From: Acinetobacter pittii
Lineage (GTDB): Bacteria > Pseudomonadota > Gammaproteobacteria > Pseudomonadales > Moraxellaceae
Length of the DNA stretch: 64,000 nt
Reading direction: 5' to 3'
NCBI RefSeq assembly: GCF_034064985.1
Contig: NZ_CP139249.1
Span: 992,001-1,056,000 of the forward strand
The notes below the pieces were generated by a model. That model was not told the DNA's origin. It was given only the letters and a program-made list of their open reading frames with translations, and searched no databases. Below are positions 10,248-18,407 of this stretch, in pieces (positions within the stretch are counted from its first letter, which is position 1; each line of letters starts with the position of its first letter). A program made the position numbers and the translations under genes.

Positions 10248-11465
10248 ATGAATAGCAAAACAATAAAATCTATAACCCGTTCCTTTATCGTTATTGGTTC
10301 GATCTGTCCAGCTTTAGGCCTCTTAAGTGTTGAGACTAGTTTTGCGCAAGAGATTGTTAATCAAGAATATAAACCGGGTAATCCAATTTATGATAAATGG
10401 GATCAATTTTATAAAATTGAAAAGACTCAACCTGAAAATGCCGAGAAGTTATTATTAGAACTTGGAGAGATGACGCCACAAGATATTAAAGTATGGAAAA
10501 GTTTAACTTATTTACAGATTAGGTTAGGGAAACAAGATGCTGCTTTACAAAGTCTAAGAAAAGCAGAGGTATTAGATCCAGCAGATGATAATTTAAAACT
10601 CCAAGAAGCCTACCTATTGAATTCTCAAAAAAATAATAAAGAGGCTTTGGTGGTTTTTAAGGAACTTACCCAGTCTAAAGATGCTGATATTGCAACTAAA
10701 GCGACGCAGGCTGTAAAAAATCTGAGTGGAGGAGAGGTCAAAACTTATTTCCGTGATGTGTATTTTGCGCCTTCATATGAATCACGTTATGACGATGTAA
10801 TTTTCCCACTTAAAGCTCGCTACGGTAAGAACCTCGATAATGGTCGAGCACAGCTGTATGGTTTTTTAAACCTAAACCGCGATACTCAGTCTCAAGGTGG
10901 TGTACGACCTGAAATTATTGATGAAAATGCAGTAACTCTAGGTGTGGGCGCTAATTATCAACCTTGGACTTCTATACCTGTGCGCATGTATTTAGAAGTA
11001 GGTGGAAGCTATGATCTAATTGATCGAAATAGAGATAAGTTTCGTGAAAGTGTTGTGGGTGGGGTAGCAGGTTATCAAGAGTGGTATTCTCAAAATAGTT
11101 GTAATCAGTCACTTTGCTTTAATGATTACTTCACTGATTTATATGGCAATGCAGCGACTTATTCTAGAGAAGATTATAACGTTATTGGTGATTTGAGATT
11201 ACGCACGGGCTTGAATGTATATAAAGGTGAGAACGGAACTGTACAGGCTTATATGAAATTGCATGGCTTAGCTGATAGTAAAGATGAATATTACAATAAC
11301 TTATTTGAATATGGCCCCGGCATTTCATGGCAGCCTTTTAATTATCAACCAATAAAATTACGTGTAGAACGACTATATGGCAATTACTTTAAAGATGTGC
11401 CAGTAAATACGAAAGATCATTACAACAATACTCGAGTAGAACTCGTTTTTTATAAGGATTTCTAA
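10248..11465 (+). CDS. TPR plus beta-barrel outer-membrane protein (exopolysaccharide export)
   Basis: The 405-residue product has a signal peptide ending near SFAQ, then TPR-like helical repeats (about residues 45-160; for example WKSLTYLQIRLGKQDAALQS and EAYLLNSQKNNKEALVVF). A beta-rich region follows, with alternating aromatic strands ending in the terminal Phe typical of outer-membrane barrels. This order matches the C-terminal part of NfrA, BcsC and PgaA, which export surface glycans, but it is much shorter than these. The epimerase gene follows one base after its stop. Across the convergent gap lie a GT2 synthase and a BcsB-like gene, which supports a role as the outer-membrane port of a polysaccharide system. 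Confidence 0.72.
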   Translation: MNSKTIKSITRSFIVIGSICPALGLLSVETSFAQEIVNQEYKPGNPIYDKWDQFYKIEKTQPENAEKLLLELGEMTPQDIKVWKSLTYLQIRLGKQDAALQSLRKAEVLDPADDNLKLQEAYLLNSQKNNKEALVVFKELTQSKDADIATKATQAVKNLSGGEVKTYFRDVYFAPSYESRYDDVIFPLKARYGKNLDNGRAQLYGFLNLNRDTQSQGGVRPEIIDENAVTLGVGANYQPWTSIPVRMYLEVGGSYDLIDRNRDKFRESVVGGVAGYQEWYSQNSCNQSLCFNDYFTDLYGNAATYSREDYNVIGDLRLRTGLNVYKGENGTVQAYMKLHGLADSKDEYYNNLFEYGPGISWQPFNYQPIKLRVERLYGNYFKDVPVNTKDHYNNTRVELVFYKDF

Positions 11466-11466
11466 A

Positions 11467-12609
11467 ATGAAAAAAGTTTTTATATCGATTGTATTTGGAA
11501 CCCGTCCTGAATTAATCAAACTTGCTCCTGTTATTTTATTGGCAAAACAAGATCCTCGCTTTCAAGTTGAGGTAATTTTTACTGGACAACATGACGAACT
11601 AGTAAGAGATGCGATAGATTTCTTTGGGGTTGAAATTGACCACCGTCTTAAAATTATGAATGCTGGACAAAGTTTAAATCAGTTATTAATTCATGGTTTG
11701 AGTCAAATCGAGAAAGTATACACCGATGGACAAAAAAGAGATGCAATTGTTATTCAGGGTGATACAACAACTGTCTTAGCAGCTGGCTTAGTCGCGTTTT
11801 CAATGAAAGTTCCCGTTGCGCATGTTGAAGCTGGTTTACGATCTTATGATTTAGATCATCCTTTTCCAGAGGAAGGAAATCGCCAGTTGGTTTCACGTAT
11901 TACCAAATGGCATTTTGCTCCGACTGAACAATCAAAAAGAAATCTACTTAATGAACAAATTCCGCCAGAGCTCATTACGGTTACTGGCAATACAGTTGTT
12001 GATGCGGTGTATTTAGGACGTAAGTTAATTTCCGAAAAATCTGATTTGAAGAATCAGCTTGAACCTTATGGAATTCAATTAAAGCAGGATGACAAAGTTG
12101 TACTTATTACTGCTCATCGTCGTGAAAACTTTGGCGGTGGAATTCAAAATATTTGCAATGCGGTTGAGCATTTAGCCCAAAACCATCCTGATTTACATTT
12201 TATTTGGCCTGTACATTTGAACCCAGCAGTACATGATGTGGTTCATGATAAGTTTAAAGACCATTCCCAAATCCATCTTGTTAAACCATTAGACTACCCA
12301 AGTCTATTGGCAGTTATAGACCGATCTACTTTTATTTTGACGGACTCAGGTGGCTTACAAGAAGAGAGCCCATCATTTAATAAGCCAGTTTTAATCTTGC
12401 GGGACACTACCGAGCGACCAGAAGTGGTTGAGGTGGGGGCAGGCGTTTTGGTGGGTACAAACCAACAAAAAATTATTGAAGAAGCTGAAAAGTTACTCAC
12501 TGACCAACAGCACTATGAAAAAATGGCGCATGTAGAAAACCCATTCGGCGATGGGCAAGCAGCTCAACGTATTCTCGATCAAATTGCTAAATCTTATGAA
12601 TTGGCATAA
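11467..12609 (+). CDS. wecB: UDP-N-acetylglucosamine 2-epimerase (non-hydrolysing)
   Basis: The 380-residue product interconverts UDP-GlcNAc and UDP-ManNAc in the cytoplasm. It has all family motifs: FGTRPELIKLAPV, QGDTTTVLAA, HVEAGLRSYD with an HPFPEEGNRQ segment, TGNTVVDAV, ITAHRRENFG and TDSGGLQEE. Length is normal. It follows the outer-membrane gene by one base behind an AAGGAT ribosome site, so it is in the same operon and is probably dedicated to this locus. That hints that the polymer contains ManNAc or a derived sugar. The stop lies only seven bases from the converging operon's last stop, with no intergenic terminator. Confidence 0.93.
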   Translation: MKKVFISIVFGTRPELIKLAPVILLAKQDPRFQVEVIFTGQHDELVRDAIDFFGVEIDHRLKIMNAGQSLNQLLIHGLSQIEKVYTDGQKRDAIVIQGDTTTVLAAGLVAFSMKVPVAHVEAGLRSYDLDHPFPEEGNRQLVSRITKWHFAPTEQSKRNLLNEQIPPELITVTGNTVVDAVYLGRKLISEKSDLKNQLEPYGIQLKQDDKVVLITAHRRENFGGGIQNICNAVEHLAQNHPDLHFIWPVHLNPAVHDVVHDKFKDHSQIHLVKPLDYPSLLAVIDRSTFILTDSGGLQEESPSFNKPVLILRDTTERPEVVEVGAGVLVGTNQQKIIEEAEKLLTDQQHYEKMAHVENPFGDGQAAQRILDQIAKSYELA

Positions 12610-12616
12610 TGATGAG

Positions 12617-13513
12617 TTAAGAATTCTTCTCACTTATGGATTTATTAACACCACCATAAGTGAGACGGTACCATAAGCTCACAATATTAACGCACCAGCG
12701 ACTCATGTAATGAGGGCCATCAAAAATATAAACAGTTTTACCTTCATATGCTTTTAGCTGAGAAATAATTTCCCAAGGATATGCGGCTCTAAATTGCCCA
12801 TTCTTTTTCACCCTAAAAGCTTCTAACACTATAATTACTCTATCTTCCCCAAGCTTCTGTTCAAGTTGTTCTAAAATATGTTTGGCTTGTTGAGGTGAGC
12901 GAACACCCACACCAACACCATCTTGAAAAAAAACTCCAGTATGGTCAGGTAGCCAGCTTTTAACCCACAAATCATAATGTTCAGGTTCGCTTTCGCCACT
13001 ATAAATACTTACCCAGACTGGTGAAGGGAGTTTAGACAATACATGACCTAAAGCACTTACTCTTAACCACGTTGGATCTGCTTCAACTGGAAAATAATAA
13101 CCTTTAGGTGCTATTTTTTGTTCTTTTATAATTTGGGCAGATTTTTCGCCTAACTCAATGACATTAGCTCGAGCTTTAGGTTCATTATATTCACCTGCTA
13201 AGCCCAATATGACGTTTTTTGCCCAAGGTTCTTGTTTAATTTTTTCTAAATTAATAGCTTTTTCCCATTGTGGAAAATTTGATTCTTTCCACCAAGATTT
13301 AGATTCAACAACAGACCATTGAGGAACAAAGGTATCGACACCTAAGTAGTGCCAATTCCCCTCTGGTGGAGTTGTATCATTGTCGGGCTGCCAAAAAATG
13401 CCTTCAATATGAGGGGCTTGACCTTGATGTTTGAAAAGCCCCGCATATGCGATGACACTACATATAATTAAAATAATAAATGCAGCTATTTTAATTGGTA
13501 TCTGTTTTCTCAT
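12617..13513 (-). CDS. membrane-anchored TIM-barrel-like protein, putative glycosidase
   Basis: The 298-residue product has an N-terminal hydrophobic anchor or signal (about residues 8-26). A periplasmic domain follows with features reminiscent of DUF4434/glycosidase-type TIM barrels: IEGIFWQP, LGVDTFVPQW, ILGLAGEYNEP, GYYFPVEADPTW, WVSIYSGESEPEHYD, GVFFQDGVGVG and VIVLEAFRVK. Conserved-looking acidic residues at strand ends (Glu in AGEYNE, VEAD and LEAF) could be catalytic, but I cannot prove this. Polysaccharide operons often encode a hydrolase that trims or releases the polymer. It is last in the five-gene operon, overlapping the BcsB-like gene by 23 bases. Confidence 0.62.
   Translation of the reverse strand: MRKQIPIKIAAFIILIICSVIAYAGLFKHQGQAPHIEGIFWQPDNDTTPPEGNWHYLGVDTFVPQWSVVESKSWWKESNFPQWEKAINLEKIKQEPWAKNVILGLAGEYNEPKARANVIELGEKSAQIIKEQKIAPKGYYFPVEADPTWLRVSALGHVLSKLPSPVWVSIYSGESEPEHYDLWVKSWLPDHTGVFFQDGVGVGVRSPQQAKHILEQLEQKLGEDRVIIVLEAFRVKKNGQFRAAYPWEIISQLKAYEGKTVYIFDGPHYMSRWCVNIVSLWYRLTYGGVNKSISEKNS
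12629..12664. terminator. 11-bp inverted repeat at the end of converging operons
   Basis: CTCACTTATGG (12629-12639) and CCATAAGTGAG (12654-12664) are perfectly complementary around a 14-base loop. They lie within the last codons of the minus-strand gene and 20 bases past the epimerase stop. No T tract follows, so termination is inferred from position only. Confidence 0.45.
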
Positions 13514-15335
13514 TATTTCGTCTTAACCAGTACCACAAGAAGATAATTATTATCATAATTGCAGAGATAATCACAACTAATAAGAAGAAAGAAGACTGTT
13601 GGACTAAAGGAGCCTTTTGATTACCGACGATGAGTTTTTGTAAAACATAGATATTTCCATTTTCCGAAACTAACATTTTGGTCACGTTATTTGGAATTTT
13701 ATGTTGGATCTTTTCCCAAAGGTGCATAAACGTTTGGGCGCCACCTTCGGAGTCAGTAATCACATCAAAGCGATTATTGTTATAACTAACAATGAAGCCA
13801 TTCTGCGCAGCAGGTGCATAAATAATATCCTGATGCATTAATACCTGTTGTTGATAAATATCTTTATTCACACGGACATTTATAGATTGAGGTGCATTCG
13901 GTGAATAACGGACTAGGTTGAGAGGCATTGGTGCTTGGGTTAAAAGCATTTTTTTCGCAGTTTGACCTAACACAATCGCGATATTTAACGCACCCGATTG
14001 ATCATCAATCGCAATTGTCGGGGTTGTTGCTAAAGTCATTGAAATTGCGGCTACACCATTTTTGAGTTTATGAGGTAGCTTTACAGTAGATTTGGCTGTA
14101 TCAATCCAAAGTGAACCATGTGCGTTAGGTAAACATTGGGAATTGGCTATCACTGAATTTTCCAGCTTTAGACTAAAATTTGTCGTATTAGAAATAGCTT
14201 TTGCAAAAATATTGAACTGACGGTTTACTGGGTCGGAAGCCAAATCCGCCGTTTTCATACTTCCTGCGAGCCCACCATCAATCCAAGCTGTAATATTGGA
14301 ACCTTGTAATAAACCACTTTGAATACGAAGTGCGATTTGTCCTTGCAAAATATCGGTTGGTTGCCATACCGCAGGGAAGTCAAGAAACAAGTTTTTTTCC
14401 GCATGATTTAATCTGAAATCTTCAATGCCTAAATCAGCGAGTGTATCGATTTTTTTAAATTGAGCCCAAGTTGGATGGGATATCGTATTTGGGAAAAGTG
14501 CACTTCCTGTACTTAATTGTTGTACATAAGAAGGATTAATTAATCCATTTATTGCACTCGTTAAGTCTTGTTGCGTGTGGTAAGTAATAGATAGTGTAGG
14601 TACCCCATCTACAGGCTTCGTGATTTGTACTAATGCTCCGCCTTTTAGTGGTGCTGGTGAGCGAATAACTTCAATAATAAAGTTTGTTTCCGGATTTAAA
14701 TTTGTCTGTCCTGAATCGACCCATTCAATAGGCGTTATTGAGGTCCATGAGCTTGCCAATCTAGCGAGCATGGAGGCTTCTGTAATCTCTTTACGATTAT
14801 ATTTTAAAATCCCAACAAAGGGAGTTGGACGTCTCGCTTGTGGGTTAAATAAAGCATCTGGTAAGTCTTTTAAACGGTATTCATTACGAATAGGCGTAAA
14901 GTCGAGTTGGGAATTGCTTAAATAAGTTAGGTGATCAATATCTTCTGTACAGAATGTTTCTCTGGTTTGATTAAGCGTAGACGGTTTCGCATATTGTTGA
15001 ATAATAAAATCCAAACGATGAAAGCCACTCTGACTTGCGGGGATATCAAATTTGAATTGACCATCACCGCTCAACGTAGTGTTATAAATCAGTTTATCAT
15101 CATATTTTACGAGTAAAGTTGTATCACTTTCTGTGGAGTAATCACTTGAAAATTGAATGTTTTGCCACTGGGCACCTTTTCCAATATAGAAAAAATGTGG
15201 CTCGACCGTATATTTAGTTGAGGTACTAATATCGTCGAGTTTCCATGTGTATGCGTGAGCAGACATGGCGAGCATAAGACTGGTGCTGGCAAGGAGCACT
15301 TGAGCTGTTTTATAAAGATCAAAAGTCTTTTTCAT
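13491..15335 (-). CDS. BcsB-like periplasmic polysaccharide synthase subunit
   Basis: The 614-residue product has a signal peptide (cleavage after SAHA), a long beta-rich periplasmic part and one C-terminal transmembrane helix (about residues 582-604) followed by a short basic tail. This is the topology of BcsB, which sits on the inner-membrane synthase and guides the chain through the periplasm. Features include an N-terminal jelly-roll-like region, ETFCTEDIDH with a conserved-type Cys, and a GALVQI segment in an alpha/beta part like the BcsB flavodoxin-like modules. It abuts the GT2 gene (stop TAA directly followed by ATG) and has an AAGGAG ribosome site. Confidence 0.75.
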   Translation of the reverse strand: MKKTFDLYKTAQVLLASTSLMLAMSAHAYTWKLDDISTSTKYTVEPHFFYIGKGAQWQNIQFSSDYSTESDTTLLVKYDDKLIYNTTLSGDGQFKFDIPASQSGFHRLDFIIQQYAKPSTLNQTRETFCTEDIDHLTYLSNSQLDFTPIRNEYRLKDLPDALFNPQARRPTPFVGILKYNRKEITEASMLARLASSWTSITPIEWVDSGQTNLNPETNFIIEVIRSPAPLKGGALVQITKPVDGVPTLSITYHTQQDLTSAINGLINPSYVQQLSTGSALFPNTISHPTWAQFKKIDTLADLGIEDFRLNHAEKNLFLDFPAVWQPTDILQGQIALRIQSGLLQGSNITAWIDGGLAGSMKTADLASDPVNRQFNIFAKAISNTTNFSLKLENSVIANSQCLPNAHGSLWIDTAKSTVKLPHKLKNGVAAISMTLATTPTIAIDDQSGALNIAIVLGQTAKKMLLTQAPMPLNLVRYSPNAPQSINVRVNKDIYQQQVLMHQDIIYAPAAQNGFIVSYNNNRFDVITDSEGGAQTFMHLWEKIQHKIPNNVTKMLVSENGNIYVLQKLIVGNQKAPLVQQSSFFLLVVIISAIMIIIIFLWYWLRRNNEKTDTN

Positions 15336-16586
15336 TTATTTTTTCTCCTTGCTACGTTCCGTTTTGTACCATTGAAGGGAATTACCCTGTATTTTATTTT
15401 TAAGCATGTCATATGCGGCTTTAAATACAATAAAAAGAAAGATTTGTGAGTAACTTACATAAGATATAACAGAGTAAAAGTAGAGTTCTGGTTTAACTTT
15501 TTCGAGTGAAAGGGTAAACCACATTTGTGCGACATATAGGCAAAATGAAAGCCCCCACAAAGTAGTAAATGGCCCCGGAACTGAAATACCTGCAATATCA
15601 AGCAACCCTAGGGTTAAAGTAATATGACTCCAGAATAAAGCGGGCACAAAAAGTATATAACACATAATATTGTTAAGAATTTCAATGCCGATAGGAAAAG
15701 GCGTTCTTAACGCTACGGGTAAATATTTACGAGTTACATAAAAATTACCTTGAGTCCAACGTGAGCGCTGTTTAACAAATACACTTAAAGAGGGTGGGTC
15801 TTGCTGCCAACCAATTGCATAAGGCACCCATTTAATTCGTTTTTGGCCGATAAAAATCCTAAAACTCATTTCTGTATCATCGACTAATGATTTTTCATCA
15901 AAACCGCCCAAGGTTTCTAAAGCATCACGCCAAATGACATAGTTTGTGCCCATTAATGTCGATAATTCAAAACGTTGCCAACGTCCGCCTTGGAAAATCC
16001 ATTGGAAAAAGATGAATTCGATGGCGATAAATCGGGTCAAAATACTGTCTTGCCAGTTGCGTGTTCTTACTTTTCCATTAACAGCCACTAATTTTTTATC
16101 GGCAAGCAGGGTTTGAGCGAGCAAGCGGACACAGTCGGGTTCTGGCGTACTGTCCGCATCATAGACAACAATCAATTCGCCTCTGGCATGGGGGAGGCCA
16201 TTATTAAGCGTTCTAGATTTACCTTTACCACCCATTCCTTTAGGAACATTAACAATCTTTATGCAAGGATAAATTTTTGCCAAATTTTCGGCAATTTCTA
16301 AGGTGTTATCCTTTGACCCATCATTAATCAGTAAAACTTCATATGCTTCGGCTGGGTAATCTTGTTGAGCAATTGCATGCAAAGTATCTTCAATCACAAC
16401 GCCTTCATTATAAGCAGGAATCAAGACACTCAAAACAGGCCATCTTTCTGGTATAGGAAGGTTTTGTAATTCTTTTTCCGCTGTTTTTGAATATTTCCAA
16501 GCTTGATAACTTAACCACGCCCAAAATGCTTGTGGAATCCAAATCCCTAAAAAGCCGAATAAGAAAAGAATATCAATTGGAGCCAT
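15336..16586 (-). CDS. processive family-2 glycosyltransferase (polysaccharide synthase)
   Basis: The 416-residue inner-membrane synthase has one N-terminal helix, a cytoplasmic GT-A domain and three or four C-terminal helices. Catalytic motifs are intact: Asp89 in LLINDGS, DAD at 143-145, DDTE at 236-239 and QRSRW at 273-277. The QxxRW motif marks processive synthases such as cellulose, hyaluronan and poly-GlcNAc enzymes. Length and layout are closer to IcaA/PgaC than to BcsA, and there is no C-terminal PilZ domain, so direct c-di-GMP control of the BcsA type is absent. A strong AGGAGGGT ribosome site precedes the ATG, and the gene overlaps its upstream neighbour by 14 bases. Confidence 0.88.
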   Translation of the reverse strand: MAPIDILFLFGFLGIWIPQAFWAWLSYQAWKYSKTAEKELQNLPIPERWPVLSVLIPAYNEGVVIEDTLHAIAQQDYPAEAYEVLLINDGSKDNTLEIAENLAKIYPCIKIVNVPKGMGGKGKSRTLNNGLPHARGELIVVYDADSTPEPDCVRLLAQTLLADKKLVAVNGKVRTRNWQDSILTRFIAIEFIFFQWIFQGGRWQRFELSTLMGTNYVIWRDALETLGGFDEKSLVDDTEMSFRIFIGQKRIKWVPYAIGWQQDPPSLSVFVKQRSRWTQGNFYVTRKYLPVALRTPFPIGIEILNNIMCYILFVPALFWSHITLTLGLLDIAGISVPGPFTTLWGLSFCLYVAQMWFTLSLEKVKPELYFYSVISYVSYSQIFLFIVFKAAYDMLKNKIQGNSLQWYKTERSKEKK

Positions 16587-17469
16587 TTGTTCTTACCCTC
16601 CTGATAATAGACGAGATGAGTAACAACAATAAAATTAGTCCGACTACCAATGAAAACCAAGAAACATAGCTACCAAATGTACCGAGAAGATTTGGATAAT
16701 TACTTGTGAGAATTAGATCAAGTGGAACTACAACCGTGCTTAACCCAATGAAAATATAGCCAATAAGACTCGTCTCCACTTTTTTAGGCGTACTTATATA
16801 GTTGATATGATTAAACTTCCAAGAAACGCCGAGTTGAGGGTATCGAATATTTGTTGTTGGTAAATCAGCAGGAGGATTAACAATAATTTCATAACCCGAA
16901 ATATGACCATTAAAACTTTTAGCTGAATAGAATAAATGTTGACCTTGTAAGATTTCTCGTGAAGGTAAAGGAAGCTGTGAAGGATTAAATTGAATAATAT
17001 AGCTACCAGTAGGTTGTGAAATTAAATTTTCATCCCAACCTGTTGAAACAAAAGCAGCCATGGGCCGTAAACCAATGGCAGTGGAAAATGTGGCTTTGGC
17101 CGCAAAATATTGAGGTTGCTCTGATTTATAAAGTGCAATCGGAATCGCACCTTGGCTTACTGCTTCTTTAAGCAAGAAATAATGAGGGAATCCGAATACT
17201 TCATCCGGTAATATAATGCCAGGCTTGATCCCTTTGTGAATCAGCTGTTGAAAACTATCTGAACTGATTTGGTCAATTGTAAAAACAGGCCACCATGTAT
17301 CCTGATATGGAAAAAACATAGAAAGATCATCTGTACTCTGAACTTCTTTTTTATTTTGTTCTGCTTTAATTTCACAATGATAATATTGACGGTAGAACTG
17401 TTGTAAAGTCGCGTCTGGATATTGGCTAGAAGCAATAATAATTCCACAAATATTAAGAAGATTGGACAT
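16573..17469 (-). CDS. membrane protein of the exopolysaccharide operon, family unknown
   Basis: I do not recognise this 298-residue protein. It starts with a short hydrophobic stretch (LLNICGIIIASSQ), has about 210 soluble residues with an alpha/beta look (KPGIILPDEVFGFPHYFLL; GAIPIALYKSEQP), and ends in two transmembrane helices around residues 237-260 and 265-288 and a basic tail. The start overlaps the previous stop as TAATG with a GAGGAG ribosome site, so translation is coupled. It also overlaps the synthase gene by 14 bases. Fixed order next to the synthase suggests an assembly or accessory subunit of the complex, which is inference. Confidence 0.7.
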   Translation of the reverse strand: MSNLLNICGIIIASSQYPDATLQQFYRQYYHCEIKAEQNKKEVQSTDDLSMFFPYQDTWWPVFTIDQISSDSFQQLIHKGIKPGIILPDEVFGFPHYFLLKEAVSQGAIPIALYKSEQPQYFAAKATFSTAIGLRPMAAFVSTGWDENLISQPTGSYIIQFNPSQLPLPSREILQGQHLFYSAKSFNGHISGYEIIVNPPADLPTTNIRYPQLGVSWKFNHINYISTPKKVETSLIGYIFIGLSTVVVPLDLILTSNYPNLLGTFGSYVSWFSLVVGLILLLLLISSIIRRVRTNGSN

Positions 17470-18215
17470 TAGTTCATCTCCTCAGGTGGAATAGGAATAA
17501 CTTTATATTCCACCTCAAGGCGTAGTGTCATAATTTCTCTTAATTTTTTAATGAAATCAGGTTCTTCATCCGTTTTTTGGTTGCGAATTACAATACTGTA
17601 TATTTTTTCAAGATCGTCATCCGCAAATTGGAAAATAATTTCTTGCGGCTGATGCTGGCTCAAAATTTTAATCATCTCATTTTGTGTAGTTTTCCATACA
17701 TCATCGCCTAACATTTCTTTAATTAAGCTTCGGTTGAGAATTTTGATTTCAAAGACTTCATAATCTTGTATTTGATGATGATCAAGAAGTTTAAAGAAAC
17801 TACGTTGAAAGTACTTGAGTGCACTCAGCGGGAAAATATCACGACGGTAATTACGGTCATAACTTTGAATGTCACGGTACTTTTGGACATTAATTTCAAT
17901 ATTATGGCGTATAGCGCTAAGAAAAAGAGGAATGAGAGGAATAATAAAAAGTAAAAGAAGCTGCCTTTCAATATGTGTTTGTGCACTTAAATCAAGCAAG
18001 AAATATACAGCAACTCCTACGAAAGCGATTAGACCCACAATTAAAGATGCACCAACTTGTAAAAAAGCTCCAGAAATTAAAAGAATGAGAATGAAGATCC
18101 AGCTTCCTCTAAAACTTACAGGCAACCACTCATACGCTACTATGCCCATAAATAGATGAGCTGCGATAATCCATAAGACGAGTGTTCTTCCAGGGTTCTT
18201 TTGTTGTTGTTGCAT
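17469..18215 (-). CDS. 4-TM protein with degenerate GGDEF-like cytoplasmic domain
   Basis: The 248-residue product has about four transmembrane helices in residues 12-105 and a cytoplasmic domain over about 125-245. That domain reads like a decayed GGDEF fold: LKYFQRSFFKLLDH, YEVFEIKILNRSLIKEMLGD, VWKTTQNEMIKILS, then IIFQFADDD (197-201) where GGDEF would sit, and SIVIRN. The signature Gly-Gly is lost, so it should not make c-di-GMP. The layout recalls PelD, an inner-membrane c-di-GMP receptor with a degenerate GGDEF domain, though PelD also has a GAF domain. It is first in the operon. The domain call rests on pattern only. Confidence 0.6.
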   Translation of the reverse strand: MQQQQKNPGRTLVLWIIAAHLFMGIVAYEWLPVSFRGSWIFILILLISGAFLQVGASLIVGLIAFVGVAVYFLLDLSAQTHIERQLLLLFIIPLIPLFLSAIRHNIEINVQKYRDIQSYDRNYRRDIFPLSALKYFQRSFFKLLDHHQIQDYEVFEIKILNRSLIKEMLGDDVWKTTQNEMIKILSQHQPQEIIFQFADDDLEKIYSIVIRNQKTDEEPDFIKKLREIMTLRLEVEYKVIPIPPEEMN

Positions 18216-18407
18216 GTGAGCTATGGTGACCTTCTGGTAATGACAGTTTTTATACTTTTATTACTAAACTTGAGATATTACGAAGTTATTGTTGTTTATG
18301 ACCTTTTTGAGTATCTATTATGTTTATTTGTAGAACAAAGTCTCAATATAGTCAAATACTGTTATTATTTTTTAATTGAAAATAAACACTTAAGACGTAA
18401 TTCTTAT

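Noticed and set aside
14620..15116. Plus-strand frames inside the BcsB-like gene
   Set aside because: They are antisense to a long gene with a clear signal peptide and membrane helix; composition is not protein-like.
12617..18215. Standard cellulose (bcs) or PNAG (pga) operon
   Set aside because: There is no PilZ-bearing BcsA, BcsZ-like cellulase, PgaB deacetylase or PgaD; only the synthase core and a BcsB-like subunit resemble these systems.
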